In this document: positions 23,619 to 35,860 of the stretch, in pieces
Position numbering within the stretch: position 1 is the stretch's first letter
Layout: each line of letters begins with the position of its first letter
Assembly: GCF_001619985.1 (NCBI RefSeq)
Contig: NW_017264195.1
Coordinates: forward strand, 2,294,001-2,358,000
Source: Xylona heveae TC161
Taxonomy: Eukaryota > Ascomycota > Xylonomycetes > Xylonales > Xylonaceae
Direction: 5' to 3'
Length of the DNA stretch: 64,000 bases
The notes under the pieces: model-generated
Databases searched by the model: none
The model's input: the letters and a program-made list of their open reading frames with translations, nothing else
What the model was told of the DNA's origin: nothing
Made by a program: the position numbers and the translations under genes

Positions 23619-24505
23619 CCAATGAAATTATTCAATCCCTCTTTCTCGCATCCTCTCTATATCCGCCCTTTTGATCCTGCTTTGACACGCCTGTCATGAA
23701 CACAAGATCCTTTACTCCTAGAATTTCATCACCCGCAGAATTGCAGAAATCGAAAATTATTTTGAAAACAAATTTTATCCAGTACCACGCCGTACCCACG
23801 CGGGTACCATTCCCCTTCATCACCAATTCCTCGTCTCTATTTTCACGGATATACACCTTGAGATCCCTTTTTTTTAAACTCCCCCGTTCACTTTATGTTG
23901 GGCTTGGCCATAAGTTACTCTGCATTATCATCGACCATTTTACACTGCTTGGGGAATTGGGTTTGGCCATTTGATTAATTTCATTGCTCGTCTTCTTCGG
24001 CCCATTCATATGTCCATTAATGAATTCCTCGTCCTACATGCTTAGTTCTGGCTGCTGTCATGGCAAAACAATTCTCGTCATTACGTCCCTTTTTCCCATG
24101 TTCTGTTTTGCTCTTGTTGATACCAAATGCATATATATGCCCAATTTGCATTTTTTTCATGTAGAGCTAGTATTTAATGCCTAATCACGACGACTATGGA
24201 AAAAGGATTCTGAAGATGTACTAATCTTGGCACTTTTTCTCTGTTAGAAATTTACCAATATGATGGTTTGATTGAAATTGCTCGGCCCCTAAAGATGAAC
24301 GAATTTTACCCTTGGAAAAAAAAAAATCTAAACGCAAAAGGGTAAGAAGATAATCATAGACCAGAATGCGCTGATTCAACGCCAAGAAAATGCTAGAGCT
24401 AAGGAGCAAGAGCAATAGGAAATACAATGCAATATGATGAGATACCATGAAATGCAATATAACACCTCAAGAAACAACGAACCCAACAACAATCCACTTC
24501 TACTA
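23619..24505. other. intergenic, convergent AMSH-like and APC1 3' ends
   Basis: T-rich 3' flanks of two convergent genes. No gene seen. Confidence 0.55.
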
Positions 24506-27500
24506 CTAGTACTCCTCCACCTCCGCCTGCTCCTCCTCATTCTCCTCCGCCATATTCCCAGCCATCCACACTGCTGCTCTCAATCGCTCTACAACTTCGC
24601 GTCCCAACCATCGTAATTCTTTCCCTCCATTATGTTTCTCCATCCAATCTGCCCAGGTGAACAGCAATCTTAGATTCAAAAGACGATCTCTATTTCCACT
24701 GGCAATACTTGCGTTTTCGAAAACCAGTCTATCATCGACAACTGTCGTTTCGAGACTCGGCTGCAAGGGGGTGAACGCGCCGCCTATTGCTCCTGCTACG
24801 CCGCCACTAGCAGCTGTGGCGTTCGTGCCAGTGGTATTTGCCGCGGCCCCGGAAACGCCTACGTCCGCGCCTGCAGACAAGGAAGACGATGAGTTTGACG
24901 GGGGCAACACCAGCGCGGCTGCAGCGCGGTCGAGGTTCTTGAATGCAGGGAGTTGGAAGATCCAATCGAATGCGTTCTGTTTCTGGCCGTTGTTGGCGTC
25001 GGCGCAGACAGCTTGCAAGAAGCGCGAGTCGTTGAGAGTTTGCAGCGTAGCATCGAAGATTGAAGAAGAGTAGAGTGCGTCAAAGGCAGCACGGCGGCGG
25101 ACGTAGATTGTTTGATTGCGTTTAAAGGCCGCGAGGTGCGAAGGGTTGTTTGCAAAGTCCATTGTGACGGACCAGTACTCGGGAGAGCTTGTGGACAGGG
25201 AATGGACGTCGTGGAGCTCCGGAACCAGGCAGGGGGCGGTCAGGCGACGAGAGCTGCCGTCGCGGAGAAGCACTTGGACAGGAAGGGAAATGGGCCGGTG
25301 GGTGTCGACGTCGCGGATAATGAGGCAGCGGGGTTCGGCGGCAAAGACCCAAAAGTGGCGGAAGGCTTGGAGGTGGGATTTGTTGTCGAGGACTGCGGTA
25401 GGGAAGAGAGGATAAAATGCGCAGAGGAGAGATGCAATAGCCAGGTTCGATGTGCCGAATGTGAAGGTCCCGCCGCCAAGAAAGAGCACGCCAATGGCAA
25501 TATGGCCTGCAAGGTGGGAGCCGTAGGGAGTATCGCCGTCGATGCGGCCGTGGAGAGAGCGCAGACGGCGGAAGAGAAGAAGGTCGCCGGTTCCAGCCAT
25601 GACGGCGGCGCAAGAAAGTGCGACAACGTCTTGACAGTTACGGACAGTGCTGCGGGCGAGTCTGCTGTCGAAACTGGGAGCGGGTTGTCTGCAGAGACGC
25701 ATAAACTGATCCAGGTAATGGAGTAAAAGGTCGCGGACGGGGAGCGAGCCAGAGCCAGCAAAGCGAAGTCCAATGCTGAAACAGAGGCCGGCAACAATGT
25801 TGAAGAACGGCATGTCTTGGCTGCTTAGAGGTTTGGTGGCATTGTTCAGTTGAGCGCGTGCACGATAGGGCTTAGGGAGTTTGTTTCTGATCCACTCTAG
25901 GCTTGGCTCGATTTTGTTCCACATGATGAGGTTGCTAGCCAATGTGCGTAAGAGGAAAATGTCCGGTCGAACGTAATCGAATTGGAGAATAGTGTCTGGG
26001 ATATCAATCCGTCGGGCCAAGGCCTCATCGTGAGTCTTCATGAAAATGAGCGCAATGGCCACAATGGCTGCAGCAATGGATTTATCTAGGATGTGGACAA
26101 TGTTGACTTTCTTGGTTCCAACTGCGAGCGAGAGAAGACGTTCAACGATATGCATATCGTGAAGCCCTCTCAAGTCTCGTCCTTTTCCTAGATTGATGTA
26201 TCCTAATGCGAATCCCGCGGCTAATCGGTATCCTTCATCGCGGAGACCGCTGATTGGAGTAGAAGGATCTTCCAGCTCGATATGCTCAATCTCAGAAAGC
26301 ATTATTTCAGTCATCCTGCGGTGTTGAGTGTTACAATAGAGGAGACCGATGCCCATGATACCTGTAGTCTGTGTGAGAGGAGACAGGTTAAGTTCGGCTG
26401 CTCCCGGAGGAAGCATTCGTGTGACGTGAACTGAAAGAAGTCGAGTCACCAGCGTATCCATGGTGCCCAAGTAAGATGCTGCCAATCCTAGAAGAAGGCC
26501 GATAGAAGTCATAGTATGCTTGGGCGTCAGGTATTTAAAAGCAACCCACTTTGCCACGGACTTTAAGTGGCCATTCAAGCCCAGAGCTAGAAGGAAGCCC
26601 GCATGTCGATTGCTGAGCTCTGGAGGTTTATTGAAGACTATCCATGACGTATCTATTCCTTTTGCTTCGCGCGAAATTGTCAGGCCCGTTGCGACGCCAG
26701 AGTGGAAGAATGCCCAACAGATCTTTTCCTCGGAATATGTATTCTTATCAGCGGTAACGGTGTTATTAGATGGCCGCATAATGCAGCTCAGATTGAACCC
26801 TGGAACTGTAATTCTCTCTGTGAGTAATGGAACTCTGGCGCTATAATAAAGAAGTCCGCGCCCTGGAGGTAAGGCCAAAGTCCGAATGACTACTCTTGAA
26901 ACAAGCTCCTTCTGGGCTTCCAAGAGATCAGTCTCCGTCCAATCTGCCTCCGGACTGCAACGAGCCACGGCAGGTTTCAGCTGATGAACGAGTCTGAAAG
27001 CTTCAGCGAAACGTCGGTCTTCGTGGAAAATAAGTCTTGTGATGGCATTTCTGTCTACATCAGCGGAGCCATCAAATACTGTAATAGGCCCAGATTCATC
27101 ACAAGTAACGCATATACTATGAACGTCATGCTTTGCCTCCTGACTTGGCTCCTAGAATGTTTTAGTATCGTAAATCTCTTTACAAGATCGCAAACCGAAG
27201 AAGACTTACAGACAATGTTGGGACAAACGTAGGACGTGGTTCCCTAGAAAGGAGCATTTTGATATCATCTCTCCCAACGAGATCCAGTAAGGTTTCATCC
27301 CATGTCGTTGGAGGATTCGCTTGACTCCAGCTAATGGCTTCACGTAAGGGAGCTATGAGTCCTTCTGGCAACGTCCGCAGAAATCTAGTGACATCCTCAT
27401 GCTTTACCATGTATTCCAAGAGATCGGCGGATGACGACTCCTTGAGACAAAGTCGCTTATAAATACTTGTTACCAGGCATGTGTAGGGCGTGAGTCTCTC

Positions 27501-30500
27501 CGCTTCTCTCAAGGTCCAACGACGTGAAGCCTTGCCAAATCTACTCGGACTAACGTGAGGCAAGGACGATGAGATCTCTGCAAACGAGAAAAATTGTGTA
27601 CCATTACTGGGTTCGAAACATTGCTCTGCCCATGACAAAATCGACGGCGGGTCAAAAGGCGGTGCGGGCACATCCAGCAAGGTGATTGTGGCTGAAAAAA
27701 TTAACATCATGAGGCAGATTATCGTTTATTGAATATCTCACCTTCGTCAAATGCCCACAGTTCCATATCATCATCCTCTACACTATAGTAGCTTGAGGCC
27801 TGCGCGCTCCATCCAGACCAGCCCAGCCATCCTCCAATCTGTGCTAGGACAGGTGTCAATCCACCAGCCGATGTGTTCAATGGTCCGCTTGTTAACAAAT
27901 CAAGCTTCTGCTCCTCGTGTATGAGGTGAAGTCCGACAAGGACCATTGCAAGGGCTGTTCTTCGAACCTCCTTATCTCGTGAAGCCGCCGTGGGAAGATA
28001 TCCCTGTGAGCCAGCGGCGGCCTTCCCTGCGCTAGATCGCAGGAATTCACGCGCCAATTTCGCGCAATCAATCAGGAAACTATTCTTCGTGGAGGCGCTT
28101 ACGTTTGAACCAGGAAGTGGGTGGGGGCTTTTTAACCCTCCTCTTGGATCGGGCTCTTGCATTCGAGTCCTAATCTCGTCCTTGACCCAGCTCCATGCAG
28201 GATTCCTCATCCATTCGGGTGACAGGCCACCCGAGCTGTTTTCATGTTTTAGCATCGCTTCCCAGCTGGTGAGTCCTACATTTGCGCCGCTGTCTGATCT
28301 TAGATGCAGACCTCTGCGTGCCCTCGTGCGCGGGGTTTGCCTTATCGACTTGTCTTCGATGAAACCCACCGCCATAGTGAACAAAAGAACGATTAAAGAA
28401 GTCCACTCCTCATCAGCTGCAGGTTCTTTCCTGAGCCGCAGCCATTTTCGAACTTCCCAATAGCCCACAAGAAGACCTTCGCCACCTCGTTCTAGCCCGG
28501 GAAGAACGAAAAAGCAAGCGTCAAGTATTCTGGCCACATGTTCATTGCGCGGCCTCATTTGCACCTGGATTCTATGTTTCTGTCCTTCGGCATCGATAAG
28601 AGTTACCTTGCCGTTAGGACCAACATAGCCCAAACCCCGCAGCGGAGAGCGAGATGGTACAAATGGTGCATTTTGATGAAGCCGGCCCTCGTCCGGCGGC
28701 ACAAAGAGCCTGAAACGATCAACATCACCGGGTTCCAACCCTTCGGTCAAATCGATCCGCATAGTTGTGCTCCAAGGCGCTTGCAATGACAGCTGACCAT
28801 GGCCATTTTCCGTATCGCTAAGAATGAGCATCCGGGACATTGGTCCGTCGCTCAGTCGAACTGCATCAATAATCCCTTCCCCCCTCTTCTCCTCAATCAG
28901 ATGAAGGGAGTAGCCCAAGCCAGAGCCTTTGTGTTTCCGGCGAATATTTCGTCTGTACTGTTGAAGTGGTTGAACTTGAAGGCCTACCATGAGCGCCTTT
29001 TTCGACTGCTTGTCAACAATGTATACAACAATACATCCGCAGCCAACATCATTGCCTTCTGATAGATATGGTGTGCATACAGTCGACACTACTATGTCTC
29101 TTCCAGATGCGCGCTGCTCATTTGGTTGAAGAGGATGCCCATGCTGTTCAATAGGAAAACTTGTGACTTTGTTCATAACGATCTCCTTCTTAAGTCCTTC
29201 GGTCATATCGTAGAGGCCCAAGTCTTCGAAGCCCTCGAGCGTGCCGCCAGCATTCAGTTCCTCGAGGAGCCTATCTACAGGAGCTGTTGAGCTGTCACGA
29301 TGAATTCCAAGATACTGGCCGCTGGTAGACTGCCGCGAACCCGTTGTCATCACTCCGAAGCTACCGCGACTACTATAGCCTCCAAAGGATTCGCCACGCT
29401 TCGAGCCGCCATTGTGAGATGTGGATGCAGAGAGGTGGCTGCTGGGCAAACCAGAGAAAGGCATTCTATCATGACCGGTAGAGACATCCGTGCGAGCTAA
29501 TAAGGAACTCACTCGCCTTGACTGCTTTGCTGGTGCAGCTCCATCTTCAAAATCAGGGTCAATTTGTGATGCCAATTCATCCTCGTCATCGAGTCTGCTG
29601 TCGTCGTTGCTTGGGCCTAAAGCACTGTGTTGAAAGGACGCACTGGACGCCCGCATGGCGCCGCCGAAGCTTTCTCTCGAGCCACCGAAACTGGGCGCTA
29701 TAGGGGTTGATGCTCCAGTGCCAGCGCCAGGACCATAGGAGCTTCTTCGACTCCTTCTCCTTGAATTACTAGCACTTATACTCCTTCCACGCTCGTTTCT
29801 TGAAGCGGGCTCCGGCAGTATATAGTTCATTGTCCAAATCGTGTAAAATCCAGTTTGAGTATTCAGGGTCACAGCTAAGGTAAGCGGTGGCTCTTCACCG
29901 GCTATAATATCCAAAGAGCTAAATTCTTCCTGGTTTGAGATGAAAATAAGCTCCTCGGCCGGATCCAGATTCGTTGTGCCCGTGTCCAAAGGATTATCAA
30001 AGTGCAATCCATTCTGGGGGCCGTTTCCAGCAACAATAAGACCCATCTCGGATAACGGATCGCTCAATATAAAGAATTTGGGCACTCGACTATCATCTAG
30101 CTGTGGTTTCGGAGGAGAGATCATCTGTTCAAATGGAGGTGGTGGAGGTGTTGACTGCCGAGTAATTGAAGATGCTAGGCTTGCAAAGGAGATTGACGGT
30201 TGAAAACTAGAAGCGCCCCAAGGCTGAGCTTCCGCTGAGATGAATGAGTTCGGAGGCGCTGGCGGGGGCATTTGTGACTCTGGAGCCTGAGCAGCAGGGA
30301 CAGAGCGCATCTTGCGTTGAATCACCACGCCATGAGGAGCAGGAAATACCGGGCCAACCTCGAATGGCAAATTGATAACATGGCTGGTACCAGAGAGGAA
30401 GTACACATGGGCCTGTGTCTTGAGAAAGACCACTAGGGCCCTTGAAAGAGGATTTCCACCTTTTTGCTCATCTGACATTTTGGTGTATTTCTTATTGCGC

Positions 30501-30916
30501 TCCTTGAGACTTGGACGACGGCGTGATGACTCCGATTTCGAAGCCCATGTGGATCTGCCGGCATTTGAGGCGGACGCAAATGACTTGGAAGGAGGCTTCA
30601 TCCCTTTGCAATTATTCTCCTTTGCTTGCTCGTCTTCATCCTGACGTACGGGTGGGTCATTTGAAGGAAACCAGGCCATAACAGCTTGAGACACCTTTTC
30701 TCCTTCGATATCAAATCGAAAGAGCTTCCTGACGACTCCACCTTGAGACCATACCACACTCGTCTCTGTAGTGACCAGCTCCTCCTCTTCCCCATCATTC
30801 TCAATTGTTTGCCATTTGAATTGTTCAGTGATGGGGTTCGCAGGTAGTATATGTTCCCGTATTAATTGCGGCAGCGCGGACGGCTGGTGAATCCCCAGCG
30901 ACGCTATCGATGCCAT
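24506..30916 (-). CDS. bimE: anaphase-promoting complex subunit 1 (APC1/BimE)
   Basis: Largest scaffold subunit of the APC/C ubiquitin ligase, which drives anaphase and mitotic exit; BimE in Aspergillus nidulans. Predicted 2100 aa from exons 30916-27742, 27691-27210, 27151-24506 (introns 50 and 58 nt); all joins keep frame (AFDEG to AFDE-ATITLLDVP; FVPTLS-EPSQEAKHDV). The N-terminal half contains the APC1 beta-propeller region (SVVWSQGGVVRKLFRF near the start) interrupted by Ser-rich disordered loops. ALPPGRGLLYYS and the alternating helices after about 1330 (IGLLLGLAASYLG, GIMGIGLLYCNTQHRRM, GYRLAAGFALGYINLGKG) are proteasome/cyclosome repeats. The C-terminal region has an Ala/Thr/Gly low-complexity insert at about 24760-24900 and a Glu-rich end. 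Confidence 0.93.
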
Positions 30917-31150
30917 TATTGTGGCGTAATTTGGCCATTCGTTCGGACAAGCGATCTCAGATATCTGAAAGAGTGTTGTAGTCTCCCTGGCGGGCAGGAG
31001 GTTGCATGGTGTTTTGGTGATTGTTTTTTTACATTGAAAGTCTGGGGAAGACGTGTTGGTGTTGTAGCGACGCGACTTTCACGTTCATCGGCACCCAAAA
31101 TCCTTCAATCAACTCTGGACTTTCTTCATCATCTCCCGCTACATGCAGCC
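30917..31150. promoter_or_regulatory. bidirectional promoter, APC1 / Nup37
   Basis: Only 234 bp separate the two divergent start codons. Both promoters and both 5' leaders must fit here. Confidence 0.75.
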
Positions 31151-33408
31151 ATGACAAGCTCACGCTTCATCCCCAATGTCCTGCGATCAGGAAAGGACAT
31201 TCAGCTGAGGTACGGTTATAATTGTTTTAGGTATTATTTGGAAACCTGAAGAGTGGAACTTCTAACGATCGATTCTTTTGCGATAGCTATGAGCTTCCTC
31301 ATCGCATTCACACGGCCAAAGTTTACCCCATCCCCTCTCCAAACCGGTCAGCAGTCATCGTGTACGGATACGAAAATGGCATTCGAATTCTTTGGAGAGG
31401 AGGCAGGCCTTTTAAAGCAACAGCGCACAAGCAAGCTCCCAAGGCGCGAGTGAACGGAACCAGCAGCGATGCCGTTATGTTGCTTGATTCAGACGACGAA
31501 GCTACTCCAACCAAAGCACAACCAGCTCCTCCAGAAGAACCAGAGTTTCTCGACGAAGAAGAAGAGTTTGATGAGCTGGAGCCCTACCTCCCGATTATTC
31601 AGGATCTTGACCTGTTCCTCGGTCTTGACGTCCTCGACGTGACTTTTCCTCAAATTGATCCATTAGCATCCAATCTGCGCTCAGGTTCCCGCCCGCCTGT
31701 ACTATCACAGAAGATAATAATTGGCGCTGTCTGTTCCGACGAGACTATCAGAGTCATATCAGTGCCTTTGACGCCGCCTTCGCCAGCGAGCAAAGCCAGG
31801 CAGGGACTTGCTGTATCAAGATGCGGTGATGGACGCTGGGGCGAAAGCATGCTAGTCCTTGGCGGACCGTCAGCGCATCAGGAAACTCCATCTGGCATCG
31901 CAATGACCTTTACCGCTCCAGCACTCGAGACCAGCATTGAAGATGACACCGATATGGAGGACGTGGGCACTGCTCAGCGGCAGAAAGAGCCCGAAGCTCG
32001 GGAAAGAAGTCGATCAACAACACCAGGCGAGAAAGACTGGGATCTTCTTGTTGCTTCGCATTCCCCAGAAATTAATGGCTTGCTTCTAGTTTACAGAATT
32101 TCCATTATAGATAAACTTTCCGGGTCGGGCAAGAAGCCAGACTACACCATCTCAACCAACTTCGTCCCGCCTTTTCAAACCCAGCACCTCTCATCACCAG
32201 CGACATGCATTGCCTTCAACCCATCTCCCTACCCGGCTCGCAGACACAGCCAGCTACTCGTCGCAGAGACCTCCGGTGCCGTCCGCATTTTTGAGTGCCT
32301 CCCGCCTCGTTCGGACACTCTTAGCACCACTTCCGCCGAAATCCTCCCTGACCAAGCGCACTGGCTTGCATCATTCTACCCTGGATTTGCCGGGGCAAAA
32401 CACAAGTTCCAGAACCCACTCGCTCCATCATACCGTAAGCAAGTTCTTGACGCTCAATGGACATCTGGTGGAAGCAGCATCACCGTGCTCCTCGGCGACG
32501 GCGAATGGGGCGTATGGGATCTGGAAGGCGTCAGTCCTGGTGCCAAAAAGCATTTGCTTCAAGGACAACGCTCGAGCCCAGGCATCGTTGGAGGTGCAAC
32601 CACAACCTTTAACCTGCGCGGCTGGATAGACAATGTTGCCGTCCAGTCATCATCCAGCAGTAGTGGTAACACTGAACGCCGGGTTGCCAGCAAGGGGGAC
32701 AAACAATCAAAACTCGTTCCCATGACACCGGGCACCCGACGAACACGACAAGAACTTCTCTTCAGTGGGCCACAATCGGCTTCATCCTCCACTGCCTTTT
32801 CCCGCGGCGGCCTCTCCATCAGTCCGTCCGTTCGGAGCGGCAAGGGCAGAGGCTTGACGGGAGCCACGACCAGCGAAGCGTCATCCGACGACGAGACAAT
32901 AGTCATGTGGCATGGCAAAACTGTTGCCATGGTTCCCCGTCTGCAAAGCTACTGGCAGCGACAGCACAGCCAATCGGTTGGTGCTGGAAAGGGCAACCTT
33001 TTCGTCAGTCCCGACGCGCGCCTGATCAAACTCGACGCCGCCGATCTGCAAGGGGAGGCCATCACGGCGATTGACCAGTTCCACACTCCTACACCATCTA
33101 CGCCACCGATGCGGGATATTCTCATCGCGGGCGAACATAGAATAGTCATTTTTTCTACACCGTTGCCTGAACCCTCGAGGACATTTTTCGGGATCGATCG
33201 CGACGAGGAGCCGACTGCTCTTGGCGGCAGTTTTGCGTCGCATGTCCCTACAACAGCGGCGGCCATGGACCAGCAATTACTTTCCCAAGGAGAACTTGAT
33301 CTCAACGGCATGGATCGTATGCTTGCCGATATGGATGGCGGCGAGGATGCCGATGCGAATTCCAGACCATTGTTTGCGACGCGCCGCAGAGTCGACTTTT
33401 TGACTTGA
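31151..33408 (+). CDS. nup37: nucleoporin Nup37-like beta-propeller protein
   Basis: Component of the Nup107-160/Nup84 outer-ring complex of the nuclear pore. Predicted 726 aa from exons 31151-31209 and 31287-33408 (77-nt intron); the join gives GKDIQL-SYELPHRIHTAKVYP. Seen: repeated WD-like blades such as SAVIVYGYENGIRILWRG, KIIIGAVCSDETIRVISVPL, DWDLLVASHSPEINGLLLVYRI, QLLVAETSGAVRIFECLP and VLLGDGEWGVWDLEGV, then a Ser-rich C-terminal part. The arrangement and length match the longer filamentous-fungal Nup37 proteins as I recall them; without a search the call rests on that resemblance. Alternative: another fungus-specific WD40 scaffold. Confidence 0.72.
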
Positions 33409-34819
33409 GTGGTAGTCTTAGAATTGTTCCACCTTTTACGATGGTGTCCTCCAGCTACTTGCCTTTCTTTTCTTTCCCTTTCCCTTTCCAATCCCATTTA
33501 TTTCTCCTCGTTTGCTCAATGAATCTCTGGCGTTTAGACTCAAAAGCAATACCTGCTTCGCATCTTAGCACTACTTCCTTCTTTCACCTTCCCTTCCTAC
33601 ACTTTTCCCTTTTACCTTCCCTTCTTTATTTATCATCGAATAATTTTCTTCTTACTGTCTACTAACATTGAACCGTCTAACGAACCGAACGGAAATATAT
33701 CCCTGCGTTTTCATCATGATGCATTGCATTTCATATTCCACATTCGATTTATCTTTCCTATTCCACATATTTGATTTGTCTTTTTCAGAACGTGTATCAT
33801 CCAGCTACCATTTTCACTGCCATGTCAAACTCTTTCAACTTGTTTTCCAGCGTCTTATGATTGTTGCAACGCGCCGCAAGCTGATCTCGACAGAACTAAC
33901 CGGCAAGCAGCGAAGTAGACCTAATACTTAAGTACAGATACACAGCTTATACCAATGCTAATCAGTTTAGAAAAATCGGCTCACGACCTGCTGCACAAGC
34001 CATTTTTCTCGATCTAGCGTCCACCTCGACCACCCAGCCAGCCCAGTCAGTCCCATCAGCCCAGTCGTCGATTGACTTCTGGCTAGCTACTACCTCTCCT
34101 TTTCTCTTTTCGTTTCTTTCCTTTTTTCTCTTTTTAATTTTCTCTTCCCCTTCTTATTCCCCTCTCCGTTCTTTTCTTTCCTTTCCGTTCTCCTTTTGTT
34201 GTTGCCTTTCCCATCCCACTAAAAGTCAAAAAAAAAGGAAAGAAGAGAAACCAAACAAAAAAATCATCATCTTTTCCGCACGTCAAGGTGGAGCCCAGCG
34301 GCGAGTCCCATGCCCTGACGCCCTGAGGAATCCTTTTTCTAACGGGGGGAGGAGGGGAAACCCCCACCCTCCAGAGGGAGATATTTCTCAGGGTCCTGCT
34401 CTGTATGCGTTCTGCGGTATATCAAGTCCCTGCTTATCCTGCTTTATCCTCCTTCTTGCATTTTTCTTTTTTCCCTTTTCCCTTTCCTTTCCTTCCCTTC
34501 CCTTTCCATCGTACATCTGTCTTCTTTTGCCTTTGTTTTGCCTTTGTTTTTGTCGTGTTTCGTTACCTTTGCATTTCACACTTTTTTTTTTATTTTTGCT
34601 CTTTTTTCCCCTCCGACCCGCTCCCTTTTGGCATATTTATATATACAAGGGGGGAACGGAAGGGGGGCTAGGGCAGAATGAAAAAGGGGGAACGGTGGGC
34701 AAAGGACAGAACAAAGACGGAAACAAGACAACAGGACACGACGAAAGCTTGAAAAGACTTATCGATGGGGAGAAGACGGTTGGGAGGAAGGAAGGGGGAA
34801 AAGGGAAAGAGAAAGGGGG

Positions 34820-34857
<38 letters not shown>

Positions 34858-35860
34858 AGAGTCAAGCAAGGACGGGCCGTCAAATGAACTCACTTCCCTT
34901 CGAAAGAACATTTGAGAGTCTTGGGGGCGGTGGTGTTTCGCTGGCTACATTCATATAGGTAGTATATCATTTTCATGTTCATATCCGTCTCATATCCAAC
35001 AAATTAAAGATTTACTTGTTTAAATCGTATTCATAATATCACAGAATACTTGGGGAGGGGGAAAGCCAGACGGGTTTGTTTAAGTGACTTGTAGTAATTG
35101 TTTATATTATTTTATACACAATCTTCTTTTTTTCACTTAATTCCGTTTCCTTTTATGCCTCCTTCCTTCTCCTTTCTTCTTCTTCCACGGACGATTTGTA
35201 TCGAGCGTACATTGAAAGGAAAGAAGCGGCTGGAGAAGTTGATAAACAACTTCATTTGAACCGATCGAAAATGTTTCCCCAGCACAGAAATGAGATAACA
35301 GGATGAAACGTTGTTACATCACGTGTCTCTCCCGGTTCCGCTCTGCTCGACTTCATTGCATGTTAATGCCGCTTGGATAAAGGAAAGCAGACTTGGTAGA
35401 AGTAAGATAGGACCGTTTAACAGTGACTGCAAATGAACTGCTGGATTGAATGGGACAGCTACGTTGCTGTGCCAAATCGTTCAAACAAGATTCTTCGATG
35501 CTAAGCAATCGTATAATTGTGAACGCTAAGTGGCCATAGAACCTGCACTGCGGACTGGCCAAAAGCGGAAACACGATTCCTCCAAAAATATTTCAAAGAA
35601 TCGAATGGTGTAAACGGGCCTAGGAAGAGAGGAGACAAAAGTGGTAAGAAAAAAAGGAATACTGAAGAAATCTGCGAGGGCGAGAGTATAGTAAAAGATG
35701 TAGAGGATGATATATTGAGTGTGTGCGCAAAAGATATTTTTATTGGGTTAATCAATCAATCGTTAAAAAACGGACGCTGCCGCTAGCCGCGAATCGTAAC
35801 GTCATCACATATTGACAGGTTTGAAAAAAAAGAAAAATTATTTGGCCGTTTTTTTGTTGT
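33409..35860. other. 2.45-kb spacer with strong pyrimidine/purine asymmetry
   Basis: Lies between the convergent 3' ends of the Nup37-like and eIF2A genes. 33440-33660, 34080-34205 and 34440-34620 are C/T-rich on the plus strand, whereas 34650-34865 is G/A-rich and ends in 33 A. The block 34255-34400 is GC-rich and compositionally distinct. No protein gene, tRNA or snRNA was recognised. Confidence 0.6.
34820..34852 (+). repeat. poly-A tract, 33 nt
   Basis: Uninterrupted A run following a GGGGGA-rich purine stretch. No direct repeat or element body was seen next to it. Confidence 0.9.

Noticed and set aside
25112-25726. 204-codon open frame antisense to APC1
   Set aside because: Shadow of GC-rich coding sequence; no domain, and APC1 continues in frame on the other strand.
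34527-34958. Lys-rich open frame ending in the poly-A region
   Set aside because: Simple-sequence purine DNA and a 33-A run, not coding.
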